Shown: positions 33,651-44,920, counted from the stretch's first letter. The stretch is DNA of 64,000 nucleotides from Terribacillus sp. DMT04 (GCF_019056395.1 NZ_CP077639.1:2420001-2484000); one strand, 5' to 3'. Notes: generated by a model not told the origin, from the sequence alone. Numbers and translations: made by a program.

Positions 33651-34457
33651 TTACTTCGGATACACATACTGCGGTGCTGGCTGCAGTTCCTGCGGGCCGC
33701 CGTGTGCTTTTGGTTTAGATTCGTATTTGAATTCACCGCCATCAGGAGCTTGTCCTGATGCCCAGCTTCCTTCTTTGGATTCTTCGCCTTCTGAAAAGTT
33801 GATTAAGCTATGGGAGAAGCCATCTGCTTCCAACTCTTTCGGGAAGGAGCCTGGAACAACGATGCCGTTTTTCTCTTCCAATTCACGTGCAGCAGCAATC
33901 CATTGGTTTTGGTGCATGGAATCACGTGCTAATAGGAAGGATAGCATATCGCGCACACCTTTATCTTCTGTCATTTCATATAGGCGCGCCACTTGCAGGC
34001 GTCCTTGGGATTCTGCATTAATATTTGCACGCATATCTGCGAGTAAGTTGCCGCTTGCAATAATATAACCCGCGTTCCAAGGTACTCCGTTACTATCTGC
34101 AGGACGAGGTCCCAAACCGGCAACGATGGCATGCTGTGGATTCATACCGCCCAGAATAGAGGCAATCACGGGGTCTTTCGCAGCTTCTTCTTGTTCTTTC
34201 ACTGGTGCTCCATCCAGAAGACGGGCAATCATCGTAGCAATCATTTCAACGTGGCCAATCTCTTCAGCCGCTGTATCCATAATTAAATCTTTATATTTTT
34301 CTTCGCCGCGCGTACTCCAGCCTTGGAATAAGTATTGCATGGCAACAGTAATCTCACCATACTGTCCGCCAAGGATTTCCTGCATCTTCTTCGCGAAAAG
34401 TGCATCTGGTTGGTCTGGTTTCGAGTTGTATTGCAGTACTTTTTGATGACTAAACAT
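33651..34457 (-). CDS. Manganese catalase, paralogue 3
   Basis: 268 residues, the shortest of the three. Ligands are complete: GQYGEITV, AAEEIGHVEM, NINAESQGR and ARDSMHQNQW. It differs from the other two in the start MFSHQKVLQYNSKPDQPD and in SMHQNQ for TMHQNQ, so it is the most diverged copy. AGGAGG precedes the ATG. It lies just outside the tRNA-Arg island and convergent to nothing; it appears monocistronic. Confidence 0.92.
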   Translation of the reverse strand: MFSHQKVLQYNSKPDQPDALFAKKMQEILGGQYGEITVAMQYLFQGWSTRGEEKYKDLIMDTAAEEIGHVEMIATMIARLLDGAPVKEQEEAAKDPVIASILGGMNPQHAIVAGLGPRPADSNGVPWNAGYIIASGNLLADMRANINAESQGRLQVARLYEMTEDKGVRDMLSFLLARDSMHQNQWIAAARELEEKNGIVVPGSFPKELEADGFSHSLINFSEGEESKEGSWASGQAPDGGEFKYESKPKAHGGPQELQPAPQYVYPK

Positions 34458-34673
34458 GTTATTCCTCCTAGTGTAATCATTGGTATGCTACTTGCTTTCC
34501 ACCTGTCGCACCAAGTTAAACCAACATATCCATCAATTAATACTTACAAAATATAATGCGCTTGGCAGGAGAATGCCGATGAAAAGTCAAACTTACAAAA
34601 GACAGTAAAACAAGCGTTTACAAGCCTCGAATCAAGGGAAGCATGGAATAGGCGAAAGAAAGTTAGTGTTTTG

Positions 34674-34703
34674 TTTGACCTTTATTGACCTTTTAGGTAA
34701 GAT
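34674..34703 (+). promoter_or_regulatory. clpP promoter with CtsR operator
   Basis: Tandem heptads TTTGACC-TTT-ATTGACC (34674-34690) match the CtsR site (reverse of GGTCAAA repeats). TTGACC at 34675-34680 and TAAGAT at 34698-34703 with 17-base spacing form the promoter, so CtsR binding would cover the -35. Heat or protein stress should derepress it. Confidence 0.85.
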
Positions 34704-34755
34704 AAGGTTAGTCATTACTTAGAATAATGAGCTCATATCCAAAGGAGGATCTATC

Positions 34756-35343
34756 ATGAATCTAATCCCTACAGTTATTGAACAAACAAACCGTGGCGAG
34801 CGTGCTTACGACATCTACTCTCGTTTACTGAAAGACCGGATCATTATGCTAGGCAGCGCAATCGACGATAATGTTGCTAACAGCATCGTATCTCAGCTGT
34901 TATTCTTAGCAGCAGAAGATCCAGAAAAAGATATATCCCTATACATCAACTCACCAGGCGGATCCATCACTGCAGGTATGGCTATTTATGATACAATGCA
35001 GTTCATCCAGCCAAAAGTATCCACTATCTGCATCGGCATGGCTGCATCTATGGGTGCATTCTTGTTAACTGCTGGTGAAAAAGGCATGCGTTATGCGCTT
35101 CCTAACAGTGAAGTAATGATTCACCAGCCATTAGGTGGTACACAAGGTCAAGCGAGTGATATCGAAATCCATGCTCGCCGTATCATCGAAATGAGAAAGA
35201 AACTGAACGAAATCATGGCAGAACGCAGCGGCCAGCCGCTTGAAGTAGTTGAGCGCGATACAGATCGTGATAACTTCCTTACTGCTGAGCAAGCTGTTAA
35301 TTACGGTTTGATTGATAAAGTAATGGAAAAGAAACCTTCATAA
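34756..35343 (+). CDS. clpP: ATP-dependent Clp protease proteolytic subunit
   Basis: 195 residues, full length. The catalytic triad is in the canonical places: Ser 98 (GMAASMGAF), His 123 (MIHQPLGG) and Asp 172 (DRDNFLTA). The tetradecameric peptidase works with ClpC, ClpX or ClpE in the cytosol to degrade misfolded and regulatory proteins. AAAGGAGG precedes ATG. Monocistronic with a strong terminator. Confidence 0.98.
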   Translation: MNLIPTVIEQTNRGERAYDIYSRLLKDRIIMLGSAIDDNVANSIVSQLLFLAAEDPEKDISLYINSPGGSITAGMAIYDTMQFIQPKVSTICIGMAASMGAFLLTAGEKGMRYALPNSEVMIHQPLGGTQGQASDIEIHARRIIEMRKKLNEIMAERSGQPLEVVERDTDRDNFLTAEQAVNYGLIDKVMEKKPS

Positions 35344-35349
35344 AAACAT

Positions 35350-35391
35350 AAAAATAGCCCTCCAGCTGTATAAGCTGGAGGGCTATTTTTT
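35350..35391 (+). terminator. Bidirectional terminator between clpP and RDD gene
   Basis: AATAGCCCTCCAGCT / AGCTGGAGGGCTATT perfect 15-bp stem with T runs on both sides. Confidence 0.9.
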
Positions 35392-35971
35392 ATCTTTCGT
35401 GAATAACAAGTGTATCTGCAAAATAGTCATGTACACCTTGCTTTTTCGGGGTAAAAGCTACTACGATATAAACAATGAACATCCAAAAAAAGATGCGATG
35501 GATGAATCGACCGACAACTTCACGGATTAATGCATCCAGCCAGGACAGCTGCTGACCATCTGTACGGATGACACGAATTCCAAAAATCATTTTGCCTAAT
35601 GTCTGTCCTCGCCATTTCGTCATAAATAAAAAGTAGGCGAAAAAGACAAGTCCGCTAAGCAACCCGCTTATACTCCAGAACCAAAGTGTTGCTTCCTGGA
35701 AGGATTCAATCATGGTAAAGGGCTTAACGAGCAAGCCAGTTAGACCGAATACAACGAGAAGGTCTGCCAAGTATGCCCAGAAACGCATCCAGAAGCCTGC
35801 ATAGCGCTGATTGTCTGCTGGAGCATCTTGTACTGCTGTTCCGTGCACGCTATGCTCCTCTTCTCCTCTGTCTTCATATATCCATTCCTGTTGTTCCTCG
35901 GTTTGGCTGGCAGTTGAATCAAGAGGCGTTCGTTCATCTGGATGCACATTTTTATCTTTATCCATATACAT
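35390..35971 (-). CDS. RDD family membrane protein
   Basis: 193 residues. An acidic, polar N-terminal 60 residues precede an RDD domain of about three helices: RYAGFWMRFWAYLADLLVV with the Arg/Asp motif, then WRGQTLGKMIFGIRVIRTDG. Function of the family is not settled; some members are Na+/H+ antiporters. Two ATGs six bases apart are possible; GGAGG is 4 bases from the first and 10 from the second. It lies 8 bases after sppA, so the pair is an operon, as with yteJ-sppA in B. subtilis. Confidence 0.88.
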   Translation of the reverse strand: MYMDKDKNVHPDERTPLDSTASQTEEQQEWIYEDRGEEEHSVHGTAVQDAPADNQRYAGFWMRFWAYLADLLVVFGLTGLLVKPFTMIESFQEATLWFWSISGLLSGLVFFAYFLFMTKWRGQTLGKMIFGIRVIRTDGQQLSWLDALIREVVGRFIHRIFFWMFIVYIVVAFTPKKQGVHDYFADTLVIHER

Positions 35972-35979
35972 AACGCCTC

Positions 35980-36987
35980 CTATTCTGCGTAAAGATACAT
36001 AGCTTCAGGTGAATTCGATTTGCCCATCAGTTCCTTGATGCCGAGCAAATCTGCGTCAGAAACAAACAATCCTTCAGCGGCTGTCGCCCAGAAAGAGCCC
36101 ATACCGAAGCCATCTCCTGTATATTCGAAGACTTCTGCACCCTTAAGTCCTTGTTCTTCTTTCATCATTGCAATCGTATCTTCTAGATCTCCTAAATCAT
36201 CTACTAACCCATTATCCAATGCTTGTTTACCGGAGTATACACGTCCATCACCTAGTTCACGTACTTTAGATTCAGACATGCCGCGTCCATCGACAATAAC
36301 CTGTACGAAATCAGCATACATATCATCGATGATTGATTGAAGAATTGCTCTTTCTTCATCAGTCATATCTCTTGTTGCAGACATTATATCTTTATGTTCT
36401 GCACTCTTGATTACTTCTTGTTTGATACCAATCTTATCTGCGAGTTCTGCATAATTGACTGTCGACATGATAACCCCAATAGAACCAGTAAGTGTTGCTG
36501 GGTGCGCTACAATCTTATTAGCGCTGGCAGCTAAATAATAGCCCCCAGATGCAGCTGTGTTGGCCATACTGATATATACTGGTTTGCCATATTCTTCTTG
36601 AATTTCGACGACTTTGTCATGAATCTCAGCACTCTCCACGACACCGCCTCCTGGGCTGTTCACTTCAATAATGACACCGCCAACTGTGTCATCCTGTCCG
36701 GCCGCTTCCAATCTTTCTAGAAACGTATTGTGATTGTATGTAGCACTGCCTAATAGAGATGATTCTTCTCCTGTATCTTGGATCGTGCCTTCGACATGCA
36801 ATACGGCGATCCGTTTCATCATATCTCCATCTTCTATTATCTCTTCATTCATAAAGGAGGTTCCGGCTGCAGAATCAAATGCTTCTGTAAAGTTGCTGTT
36901 TATTACGGAGAACAAAGTTTGGAATCCTACAGAAACAAGAACCAAGAAGCCTGCAATACCGATTGCCACCCAACGTTTTGCGTTCAA
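35980..36987 (-). CDS. sppA: Signal peptide peptidase
   Basis: 335 residues. One N-terminal membrane helix (about 7-28) and an S49 serine protease domain outside the membrane. The Ser nucleophile is in NTAASGGYYLA and the general-base Lys in the QEVIKSAEHKD region; VNSPGGGVVESAEI is the family motif. It degrades leftover signal peptides. Operon partner is the RDD gene downstream. Confidence 0.94.
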   Translation of the reverse strand: MNAKRWVAIGIAGFLVLVSVGFQTLFSVINSNFTEAFDSAAGTSFMNEEIIEDGDMMKRIAVLHVEGTIQDTGEESSLLGSATYNHNTFLERLEAAGQDDTVGGVIIEVNSPGGGVVESAEIHDKVVEIQEEYGKPVYISMANTAASGGYYLAASANKIVAHPATLTGSIGVIMSTVNYAELADKIGIKQEVIKSAEHKDIMSATRDMTDEERAILQSIIDDMYADFVQVIVDGRGMSESKVRELGDGRVYSGKQALDNGLVDDLGDLEDTIAMMKEEQGLKGAEVFEYTGDGFGMGSFWATAAEGLFVSDADLLGIKELMGKSNSPEAMYLYAE

Positions 36988-37065
36988 ATTATAATCTCCC
37001 TTCTATCCTGTAAAAATGGTACACTACAAGCCTACACTAGGATAGCATCTCTTACCACAAATTAG

Positions 37066-37096
37066 CAAAAAAAGTCCTGAATTATCCAGGACTTTT
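37066..37096 (-). terminator. Terminator after crh
   Basis: AAAGTCCTG / CAGGACTTT stem with T run on the minus strand. Confidence 0.85.
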
Positions 37097-37104
37097 TGCT
37101 AAGA

Positions 37105-37371
37105 TCAGCTAGCTGCTGAGGGAGCTGTAATAAATGCGGTAAGTTCTTTCATAGCTTGCACTTCATCTGCTCCGTCAATCTTCAAGGTAATCAATTCATC
37201 CTGGGCAATTGCCAGGCTCATTAACCCCATGATGCTCTTTGCATTGACCGATTTGTTCTCTTTTTCTAAAAAAATTGAAGCGTGAAAACGATTTGCTTGC
37301 TGCACAAAGCTCGCTGCAGGCCTGGCCTGCAAACCAGTATCCAGGGTTACGCGTAACGTTTTTTGAATCAC
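37105..37371 (-). CDS. crh: Crh, HPr-like catabolite repression protein
   Basis: 88 residues of the HPr fold. Position 15 is Gln (DTGLQARPAA) rather than the catalytic His of HPr, so it cannot carry sugar-transport phosphate. Ser 46 (NAKSIMGLMS) is kept for HprK. P-Ser-Crh acts as co-repressor with CcpA, and Crh also controls methylglyoxal synthase in B. subtilis. Its kinase gene hprK is also in this window. Confidence 0.96.
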   Translation of the reverse strand: MIQKTLRVTLDTGLQARPAASFVQQANRFHASIFLEKENKSVNAKSIMGLMSLAIAQDELITLKIDGADEVQAMKELTAFITAPSAAS

Positions 37372-37417
37372 ATGTGGATCCTCCCATTCTTCAAGTAAGC
37401 GCTACCAAATACACCGA

Positions 37418-37443
37418 AAAAGAAAACACCCTTTTGAGTGTCT
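37418..37443 (-). terminator. Possible terminator or attenuator between whiA and crh
   Basis: A short imperfect stem ACACTC/GGGTGT and TTTTC on the minus strand. Weak; partial readthrough into crh is likely. Confidence 0.4.
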
Positions 37444-37481
37444 TCTAAGTATACCACAAGCTACATACGCTTCATACCTGC

Positions 37482-38432
37482 TTATGCCTTTTTAACAGAT
37501 GTCCCATTTCGCAATCTGTCAGCGAATTCATCAATCTTACGCAGGCGGTGGTTGATTCCTGACTTACTAATCTTTCCGGTCGAAACAAGCTCTCCAAGCT
37601 CTTTTAAGGAAACGTCTTGATGCTGGACCCGAAGTTCAGCTATTTCCTGCAATTTGTCAGGCAGTGCTTCAATCCCGACCGTATTTTTGATTAAGTTAAT
37701 ATTCTCTACCTGACGGAAAGCAGCGCCGATTGTCTTATTCAGGTTGGCTGTTTCACAGTTTACAAGCCGATTAACCGAGTTGCGCATATCGCGAACAATT
37801 CGCACATCCTCAAATTTAAACAAAGCACTATGGGCACCAACAATATTAAGGAATTCTGTAATCTTCTCTGCTTCTTTTAAGTACGTTATATAACCTTTAC
37901 GGCGCTCGGTACAGCGTGCATGCAGGTCGAAACTGTTCATCAGTTCACAGAGTGCATCACTATGATCGCTATGTGTATGAAATATCTCTAAATGGTACGA
38001 AGAGGTTTCCGGATTATTCACCGAACCGCCAGCAAGGAAGGCTCCGCGTAAATAGGCTCTGCGCTTCTCCGCTGTTTCGGTAAACGTAGAACTGATTGTG
38101 CGGATAAAGGTAAAATGGTTTTCCAAAATCTCCAAACTGCGCAGCAAACCTTCTACTTCTTTCGTCAATCTGACAATATACACATTGTTTTTCTTCAGTT
38201 TCATTTTCTTCCGCACGAGCAGCTCAATTGGATGCTGATAAATTGATTTTAGAAGCGTATAAATACGCCTCGCAATTGCCGCATTCTCGGTCTGGATATC
38301 CAGTGTATATTCTTGTCTTGAAAAGGATACAGATCCATTCATCCGGATCAAAGCAGCGAGCTCACTTCTTACATCTGTCATCTCAATCGGTATATTCGTC
38401 AATTCTTTTTTTATTTCTGATGCAAAGCTCAT
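37482..38432 (-). CDS. whiA: WhiA, DNA-binding protein for cell division/chromosome segregation
   Basis: 316 residues. N-terminal LAGLIDADG-like homing endonuclease fold without catalysis ([19 protein letters not shown] is diagnostic) and a C-terminal HTH ([27 protein letters not shown]). In Bacillus it affects FtsZ ring formation and chromosome segregation. It is downstream of yvcK, spacing 32 bases, in the conserved rapZ-yvcK-whiA-crh order. Confidence 0.96.
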   Translation of the reverse strand: MSFASEIKKELTNIPIEMTDVRSELAALIRMNGSVSFSRQEYTLDIQTENAAIARRIYTLLKSIYQHPIELLVRKKMKLKKNNVYIVRLTKEVEGLLRSLEILENHFTFIRTISSTFTETAEKRRAYLRGAFLAGGSVNNPETSSYHLEIFHTHSDHSDALCELMNSFDLHARCTERRKGYITYLKEAEKITEFLNIVGAHSALFKFEDVRIVRDMRNSVNRLVNCETANLNKTIGAAFRQVENINLIKNTVGIEALPDKLQEIAELRVQHQDVSLKELGELVSTGKISKSGINHRLRKIDEFADRLRNGTSVKKA

Positions 38433-38464
38433 GATGTTCCCCCCTTCTCCGTGCTTTTTCGCTA

Positions 38465-39406
38465 TTACAATATGTCGTAAAGCAGTTTCGCTATTTTATG
38501 TGTATCATGGCGCAGTTTTCGCTGATGGTGATCAATGATGTCGGCTTCGATTACTTCCAGGCCTAAAGCTTTCAACCGCTCTATATCATATACTACTGGA
38601 GCAGCGTGCTCCTCTGCGTAATTTTTTCGGATGTCTTGCTCGATTCGGCTATTGTTCACAACAATTGCCGAAACAATGTCTGCGCCGATATGATTATGAA
38701 TTGCTTCAATATGATCTCCTGCTGTATAATTCGTCGTCTCGCCGTATTGTGTCATCACATTGCACACATAGACAACTTTGCCACGCGCTTCTCGCAGGGC
38801 ATGCTCAATCTCCGGTACAATCAAATTGGGCATCACACTTGTATAGAGACTTCCTGGACTAATAACGATTAAATCAGCCTGTCTGATTGCCTCAATTGCA
38901 TCTGGCAATGGTGTCACAGGCAGCGGACTGACAAACACACGCTTAATTTGTTTGTTTGCGAGCGGAATATTCGACTCACCTGTCACAATCTCCCCATCCT
39001 CCATTTCTGCATGAAGCACAACATTCTGATTGGCGATGGGATAGATGTTTCCTTTCACTTTCAGCACGCGTGAAATCTCTTTAATGCCATTATAGAAGTC
39101 ACCAGAAATGGATGTCATTGCTGCAAGCAGCAAATTTCCCATAGAATGCCCTGACAAACCAGTTTGGCCGGTGAAGCGATGCTGAAATAAATCAATCAGC
39201 ATCGGCTCCGCTTCCGCCAATGCTGCAATCACATTTCGGATATCTCCTGGTGCTGGCATGGCCAGCTCGTTTCGCAGTTTTCCGGAACTGCCGCCATCAT
39301 CCGCTACTGTTACAATCGCGGAAAGATCCACTGGCAGCTCTTTTAACCCTCGCAGCAAAACAGGCATTCCTGTTCCGCCGCCGATTGCGACCATCTTCTT
39401 TACCAT
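38465..39406 (-). CDS. yvcK: YvcK/GlmR, gluconeogenic-growth and cell-wall regulator
   Basis: 313 residues from the ATG that overlaps the rapZ stop by one base (TGATG). The N-terminus [20 protein letters not shown] binds UDP-GlcNAc in homologues, and [13 protein letters not shown] follows. It is required for growth on gluconeogenic carbon sources and activates GlmS in the absence of UDP-GlcNAc in B. subtilis. A longer frame upstream only overlaps rapZ. Confidence 0.95.
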   Translation of the reverse strand: MVKKMVAIGGGTGMPVLLRGLKELPVDLSAIVTVADDGGSSGKLRNELAMPAPGDIRNVIAALAEAEPMLIDLFQHRFTGQTGLSGHSMGNLLLAAMTSISGDFYNGIKEISRVLKVKGNIYPIANQNVVLHAEMEDGEIVTGESNIPLANKQIKRVFVSPLPVTPLPDAIEAIRQADLIVISPGSLYTSVMPNLIVPEIEHALREARGKVVYVCNVMTQYGETTNYTAGDHIEAIHNHIGADIVSAIVVNNSRIEQDIRKNYAEEHAAPVVYDIERLKALGLEVIEADIIDHHQRKLRHDTHKIAKLLYDIL

Positions 39407-40287
39407 CAGTGGCTCTTCCTTTCTACATCGCGATGCGTCACATGTGTCGCGTACGAATTGCTGTATCGTTTTGCCAGGTATTCTGCTATCGCGACGGAAC
39501 GATGCTGACCGCCCGTGCATCCAATCGCAATAATAAGCTGGCTTTTTCCTTCCTTGCGGTATTGCGGCAGCATGAAGGTGAGCATATCTTCCAGCTTTTG
39601 CAGGAATGTATGGGTGTCTGACCATTTGAATACGTAAGAGGATACCGGCTCATCCAAGCCTGTCTGCGGTCTTAGATTCTCGACATAGAAAGGATTTGGG
39701 AGAAAACGAACATCAAACACAAGGTCAGCATCAATTGGTATGCCATATTTGAAACCAAAGCTCAGCATTTGTACAGTAAAATCTTCATAATCAGCATCTT
39801 TGAAACGCTTCATGATCTTTTCCCGAAGTTTTTTTGGTTTCAATTCAGATGTGTCTACAATATACTGCGCTCGGCCTCGCATTTGATCAAGCAGCGCACG
39901 TTCCTGCTGAATACCTTCGAGCGGAAGACCTTCTGGTGCCAAAGGATGTGTTCTGCGTGTTTCTTTATATCTAGTCACGAGTACTTCATCTTTTGCATCA
40001 AGAAACAATACTTGCGGTTCCAGCCAGTGCTCTTGCGACAGCTTGTCCAGCGCCTCGAACAACGAATCAAAAAACTCTCTGCCACGCAAGTCCATTACGA
40101 GGGCCACTTTTTTAATATCGTTTGAAGCATCCCGCATCAGATCAAGAAAGGTCGGCAGCAGCGCAGGCGGCAAATTATCCACACAATAATAGCCCAAATC
40201 TTCGAAGCTTTGGACTGCAACCGTCTTTCCTGCTCCGGACATACCTGTGATGATGACGAGCTTGGTTTCATTCAGTTGTTTCTCCAT
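39406..40287 (-). CDS. rapZ: RNase adapter/nucleotide-binding protein RapZ (YvcJ)
   Basis: 293 residues. P-loop [12 protein letters not shown] at the N-terminus, [14 protein letters not shown], and the C-terminal [19 protein letters not shown]. In E. coli it guides RNase E to GlmZ sRNA; in B. subtilis YvcJ hydrolyses nucleotides and influences competence. It starts 15 bases after the nudix gene. Confidence 0.95.
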   Translation of the reverse strand: MEKQLNETKLVIITGMSGAGKTVAVQSFEDLGYYCVDNLPPALLPTFLDLMRDASNDIKKVALVMDLRGREFFDSLFEALDKLSQEHWLEPQVLFLDAKDEVLVTRYKETRRTHPLAPEGLPLEGIQQERALLDQMRGRAQYIVDTSELKPKKLREKIMKRFKDADYEDFTVQMLSFGFKYGIPIDADLVFDVRFLPNPFYVENLRPQTGLDEPVSSYVFKWSDTHTFLQKLEDMLTFMLPQYRKEGKSQLIIAIGCTGGQHRSVAIAEYLAKRYSNSYATHVTHRDVERKSH

Positions 40288-40302
40288 ACGTATCCCCCTA
40301 CT

Positions 40303-40770
40303 TTATTCTGAAGTCTTCGGATCCAGCTTTGCTTGCAGCAGCTCCCGATCTTCCGTGTAAACAAATGTACCGTACAAGGGCTCATCTGTTTTGAACACAT
40401 GTGCAAAGATGTTCCGATCTCCCTCCGCCATTGGCAGGTCTTTTATTTTGTCTATATCAATCCATTCCAGCTTGCCTTCATCGCTTTCATCAAGCAGTTG
40501 ACCAGTATATTGATCAGCGAAGAAAGTAAACATCATCCACTCATGGACAACCTTCTCGCCATCTTTTATTAGAAAAGTAAATGTACCTCGAAGTTCCGGT
40601 TCATGTACAGATAGTCCTGTTTCTTCGCGGAACTCACGAACAGCGGTTTCCTTAACAGATTCCCCTAATTCCATCTTTCCGCCTGGAGCTGAGTACCAGC
40701 CCTTACTTGGCTTTTTCAACAAGAGAACTTTGTTATCAACTGCTAAAATACAGTTTGCAACACGTTGCAT
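40303..40770 (-). CDS. yvcI: Nudix hydrolase (YvcI-like)
   Basis: 155 residues from the ATG after GAGAAAGAGGTGG. The full nudix box is present (GGKMELGESVKETAVREFREETGL). It hydrolyses a nucleoside diphosphate linked to another group; the substrate is unknown. Longer in-frame starts add no conserved sequence. First gene of the rapZ-yvcK-whiA-crh cluster. Confidence 0.9.
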   Translation of the reverse strand: MQRVANCILAVDNKVLLLKKPSKGWYSAPGGKMELGESVKETAVREFREETGLSVHEPELRGTFTFLIKDGEKVVHEWMMFTFFADQYTGQLLDESDEGKLEWIDIDKIKDLPMAEGDRNIFAHVFKTDEPLYGTFVYTEDRELLQAKLDPKTSE

Positions 40771-40910
40771 GCTTCCACCTCTTTCTCTGTGTAAGTGGAG
40801 ATGTCGATTCATTTTACACATCACTATATAGTATACTATTTCTGTTTCGCTTCAAACAGTATAATGTTTCCTCAAGCTCTGCCAAAATTAGCCGATTATC
40901 TCCATTAAGC

Positions 40911-40943
40911 AAAAAAAAATGCATAGGTGCAAGGCACCTATGC
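40911..40943 (-). terminator. Terminator between trxB and the nudix cluster
   Basis: GCATAGGTGC / GCACCTATGC perfect stem, 3-base loop, and nine T on the minus strand. About 120 bases behind the trxB stop. Confidence 0.88.
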
Positions 40944-41062
40944 CAATAACTAATTTATCTATTAAAAGGGGGTCAATTAGTTAAAGCCATTATAGCAAAT
41001 GAATGTGTCGCCCGTGTTACAGCAGCATTAAGAATCATTTACAACATAGCCTGGCCTGCCTC

Positions 41063-42037
<975 letters not shown>

Positions 42038-42104
42038 TCAATCGTAGTATCTACGCATAAGCATATAAGATTCTGTATCCTGCGTCCATCTATCTGCTTA
42101 TACA

Positions 42105-43112
42105 TTAGGAAAGCCAATAAAAATCATCTTTTGACAGATGATTGAACCGGCGGCTTCCTTCTTTCCATAGCTTTTCCGCATACGATCCGTTCCCTGCTTT
42201 CTGGGCAGCCAAACTGAACCACTTATAATAGGAAGCATGTCCTTTCACACGTCTTTTATCCAAATGCAGAAAGCGATCAACTGCTTCTTCATAAAAGCCA
42301 GTCATAGAAAACGCACACGCAATGCGTAAATGCTGTTCTTCATGTATCGGAAAAATATTTCGAAGCAAACGGATATGTTCATCCCGCTGATCCAGATTAC
42401 CTATATCGTGATAGAAAACAGCTAGATTCACATGCGTGTATACGGAAACATGCGCTGTCAGCAGAAGTTCTTCTTCCATTCGCACCGCTTGCTTTTGGTC
42501 ACCAGAAAAGAAAAGCGCCTTGGCATATTCGTGTTTTGCCAGCATATGCTCTGGAAACAAGCTCATCATTTCCTCCAGAATCGGCAGGGCGAGCTGCCAT
42601 TCTTCCCGCTCTAAATGATAAAATGCCGACTCCTGAAACATGATGAGTTCATCTTCTTCCTCTGACGTCCACAGCTCGTCATCTTCCTCTTCTTCTTCTA
42701 CGTAGGAAAGCAGCTCTTGTGCCTGCTCATGAAAGTCCCCTTTTGGTTCCATCTTTAAATAAAGATTAGCGAACTTCTCTGCATCGTGCATATAACCAAG
42801 CTTTGAATAATTGTATGCAAGCATATAAAAACATTCCGGGTAATTATCGTCATGTTCTTTAATAATGTCATCTAAAATATAAATTGCTTTATGGAAAGAA
42901 CCAAGTTCCGTAAAAATAACCGACTTCTGCAAGTGATAAATCACTTCCGTCGGCTCCATTTCAATCGCTTTATTAAGCCATTTCATAGCTTTTTCCAGCT
43001 TACCGTTCTGATAGGCTTCGATGCCTTTTGTATAATAGAAATCTCCTTCTGGAATGAAGGGGATAATATTTGTCGATCGTGCCTGCTGCTCTGCTGGTTC
43101 CAGCGTTTGCAT
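42105..43112 (-). CDS. Tetratricopeptide-repeat protein (YvcD-like)
   Basis: 335 residues made of helical pairs. TPR signatures include GDFYYTKGIEAYQNGKLEKA, WLNKAIEMEP and LGSFHKAIYILDDIIKEH. A strongly acidic stretch EEEEEDDELWTSEEEDE splits the repeats at about 135-150. Its position next to trxB agrees with the yvcD locus in B. subtilis. Likely a protein-protein adaptor; partner unknown. Confidence 0.82.
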   Translation of the reverse strand: MQTLEPAEQQARSTNIIPFIPEGDFYYTKGIEAYQNGKLEKAMKWLNKAIEMEPTEVIYHLQKSVIFTELGSFHKAIYILDDIIKEHDDNYPECFYMLAYNYSKLGYMHDAEKFANLYLKMEPKGDFHEQAQELLSYVEEEEEDDELWTSEEEDELIMFQESAFYHLEREEWQLALPILEEMMSLFPEHMLAKHEYAKALFFSGDQKQAVRMEEELLLTAHVSVYTHVNLAVFYHDIGNLDQRDEHIRLLRNIFPIHEEQHLRIACAFSMTGFYEEAVDRFLHLDKRRVKGHASYYKWFSLAAQKAGNGSYAEKLWKEGSRRFNHLSKDDFYWLS

Positions 43113-43185
43113 GTGTTTCCTCCTACTGCGTTAGATATCCCAAGAAGTATACCATATTTCTGTACTTGGTCCTACACTTGAAGAT

Positions 43186-43222
43186 AAAAAAGACTGCCTT
43201 CCCTTATTGGGAAAGCAGTCTT
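43186..43222 (-). terminator. Terminator of glpD
   Basis: AAGACTGC(C)TTCCC / GGGAAAGCAGTCTT stem with T run on the minus strand. Confidence 0.85.
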
Positions 43223-43237
43223 CAAGCTTGATGTACC

Positions 43238-44920
43238 TTACACAGTTTGCAAGTCGTCTTCTTTAACTGGTACTACTGCTTCCTTGATTAATACATCCAA
43301 TTCACGCGTGTATTCTTCTTTTTGTTCAGCAGAGTAGCCCAATGTGTTAGCCAAATAATCGATAACAGCATCTTTGTGCGTACGAACATAGTTGATATCA
43401 AAGTATAGCGCGCCAGTACGGCGGATGAAGAAGTCTACAGGTTTGAATGTGAGTTCTTCTTCCATTGCATAACGTAATTGCGCGAATACAAGCGGATCAA
43501 TGTTAGCAGCTTGTGCTTCATCTTTCAATGTTTCAAAGCGTTCGAAGATTTTATCAACGTTCGCTCCATAACGGCTTACTACTTTCAGTGCATCATCAGC
43601 GGTAAGGCCGATTGCTTTTCCTTCGTCCACTTTGCGCTCTCTGAAACGTTCGAATCCTTTAGAACCGCCAACTTCACCGCCGGAAATAGGAAGGTTTTTC
43701 GTATCTGCTTTAGAATACAGAATACCTTCTTCTTTCTTGAACTGATCCGCCACAAGATTGACTGCTTCGATAGCCATTTTACGGTAACCTGTCAGTTTAC
43801 CGCCAGCCATAGAGATCAAGCCGCTGTCAGAAACGAAAATCTCGTCTTTACGAGAAATCTCACCAGGTTTTTTGCCTTCTTCCTGTACAAGCGGACGAAG
43901 ACCTGCCCAGCTGGATTCTACATCGTCTTTTGTAATTTCTACAGTTGGGAACATGTAATTAATGGAATCAATAATATAATCACGATCTTCCACAGTCATA
44001 ACAGGATGTTTGATATCGCCTTTATAGGTTGTATCAGTTGTACCCACATACGTTTTGCCTTCACGCGGAATTGCGAACACCATGCGTCCGTCTGGTGTAT
44101 CAAAGTAAATCGCCTGACGCAACGGGAAGCGCTCATTATCAAATACTAAGTGCACACCTTTTGTCAGATGCAATGTTTTACCTTTTTTAGAGCCGTCTTT
44201 TTCACGAATTGTATCTACCCAAGGGCCGCCAGCATTGATTACTTTTTTCGCAAAGATACGATGCTTGTCGCCTGTGATTAAGTCTTCTGCTACAACGCCA
44301 GTCACTTTGCCGCCAGCATCATAGATGAACTCTGTCACTTTTGTATAGTTAATCGCGTTAACGCCTTTTTCAACTGCTTTTTTCAATACTTCCAATGTCA
44401 GACGCGCATCATCCGTTTTATATTCTACATAACGGCCGCCGCCAAGAAGATCTTCCGACTTAACTAAAGGTTCTCTTGAAAGTACTTCATCACGAGACAG
44501 CATCGTACGACGCTCTGCTTTTTTAACACCTGCAAGATAGTCATAAACACGCAAGCCAATGTTTGTTGTGAACGGACCGAAGTTACCGCCTTTATGGAAT
44601 GGAAGCAACATCCATTCTGGCGTTGTTACGTGAGGACCGTTTTCATATACGATTTCACGTTCTTTCCCAACTTCTGCTACCATTTTCACTTCGAACTGCT
44701 TCAAGTAACGCAATCCGCCATGTACTAATTTTGTCGAGCGGGAAGATGTACCTGCCGCAAAATCTTGCATCTCAACAAGGCCAACGTTCATTCCGCGCAT
44801 TTTCGCATCTAAAGAAATACCAGAACCAGTGATTCCGCCACCAATAACAAGTACATCCAAAGGTTTATCCGTTAAGTTTGCATAAATTTCATTACGTTTT
44901 TTACTAGAGAATACAGTCAT
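43238..44920 (-). CDS. glpD: Aerobic glycerol-3-phosphate dehydrogenase
   Basis: 560 residues. FAD-binding VIGGGITGSGISLDA at the N-terminus, the GlpD signature GTSSRSTKLVHGGLRYL, KGVHLVF, and MAGGKLTGYRKMA. It oxidises glycerol 3-phosphate to dihydroxyacetone phosphate at the membrane, passing electrons to menaquinone. It has its own leader with a GlpP-type antitermination hairpin. Confidence 0.97.
   Translation of the reverse strand: MTVFSSKKRNEIYANLTDKPLDVLVIGGGITGSGISLDAKMRGMNVGLVEMQDFAAGTSSRSTKLVHGGLRYLKQFEVKMVAEVGKEREIVYENGPHVTTPEWMLLPFHKGGNFGPFTTNIGLRVYDYLAGVKKAERRTMLSRDEVLSREPLVKSEDLLGGGRYVEYKTDDARLTLEVLKKAVEKGVNAINYTKVTEFIYDAGGKVTGVVAEDLITGDKHRIFAKKVINAGGPWVDTIREKDGSKKGKTLHLTKGVHLVFDNERFPLRQAIYFDTPDGRMVFAIPREGKTYVGTTDTTYKGDIKHPVMTVEDRDYIIDSINYMFPTVEITKDDVESSWAGLRPLVQEEGKKPGEISRKDEIFVSDSGLISMAGGKLTGYRKMAIEAVNLVADQFKKEEGILYSKADTKNLPISGGEVGGSKGFERFRERKVDEGKAIGLTADDALKVVSRYGANVDKIFERFETLKDEAQAANIDPLVFAQLRYAMEEELTFKPVDFFIRRTGALYFDINYVRTHKDAVIDYLANTLGYSAEQKEEYTRELDVLIKEAVVPVKEDDLQTV

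Noticed and set aside
38465-39625. Long version of YvcK with about 73 extra N-terminal residues
   Set aside because: The extension lies wholly inside rapZ in another frame; the start overlapping the rapZ stop matches the family length.
43478-44149. Long plus-strand open frame of 223 codons
   Set aside because: It lies antisense inside glpD, which has complete family motifs; no independent coding evidence.
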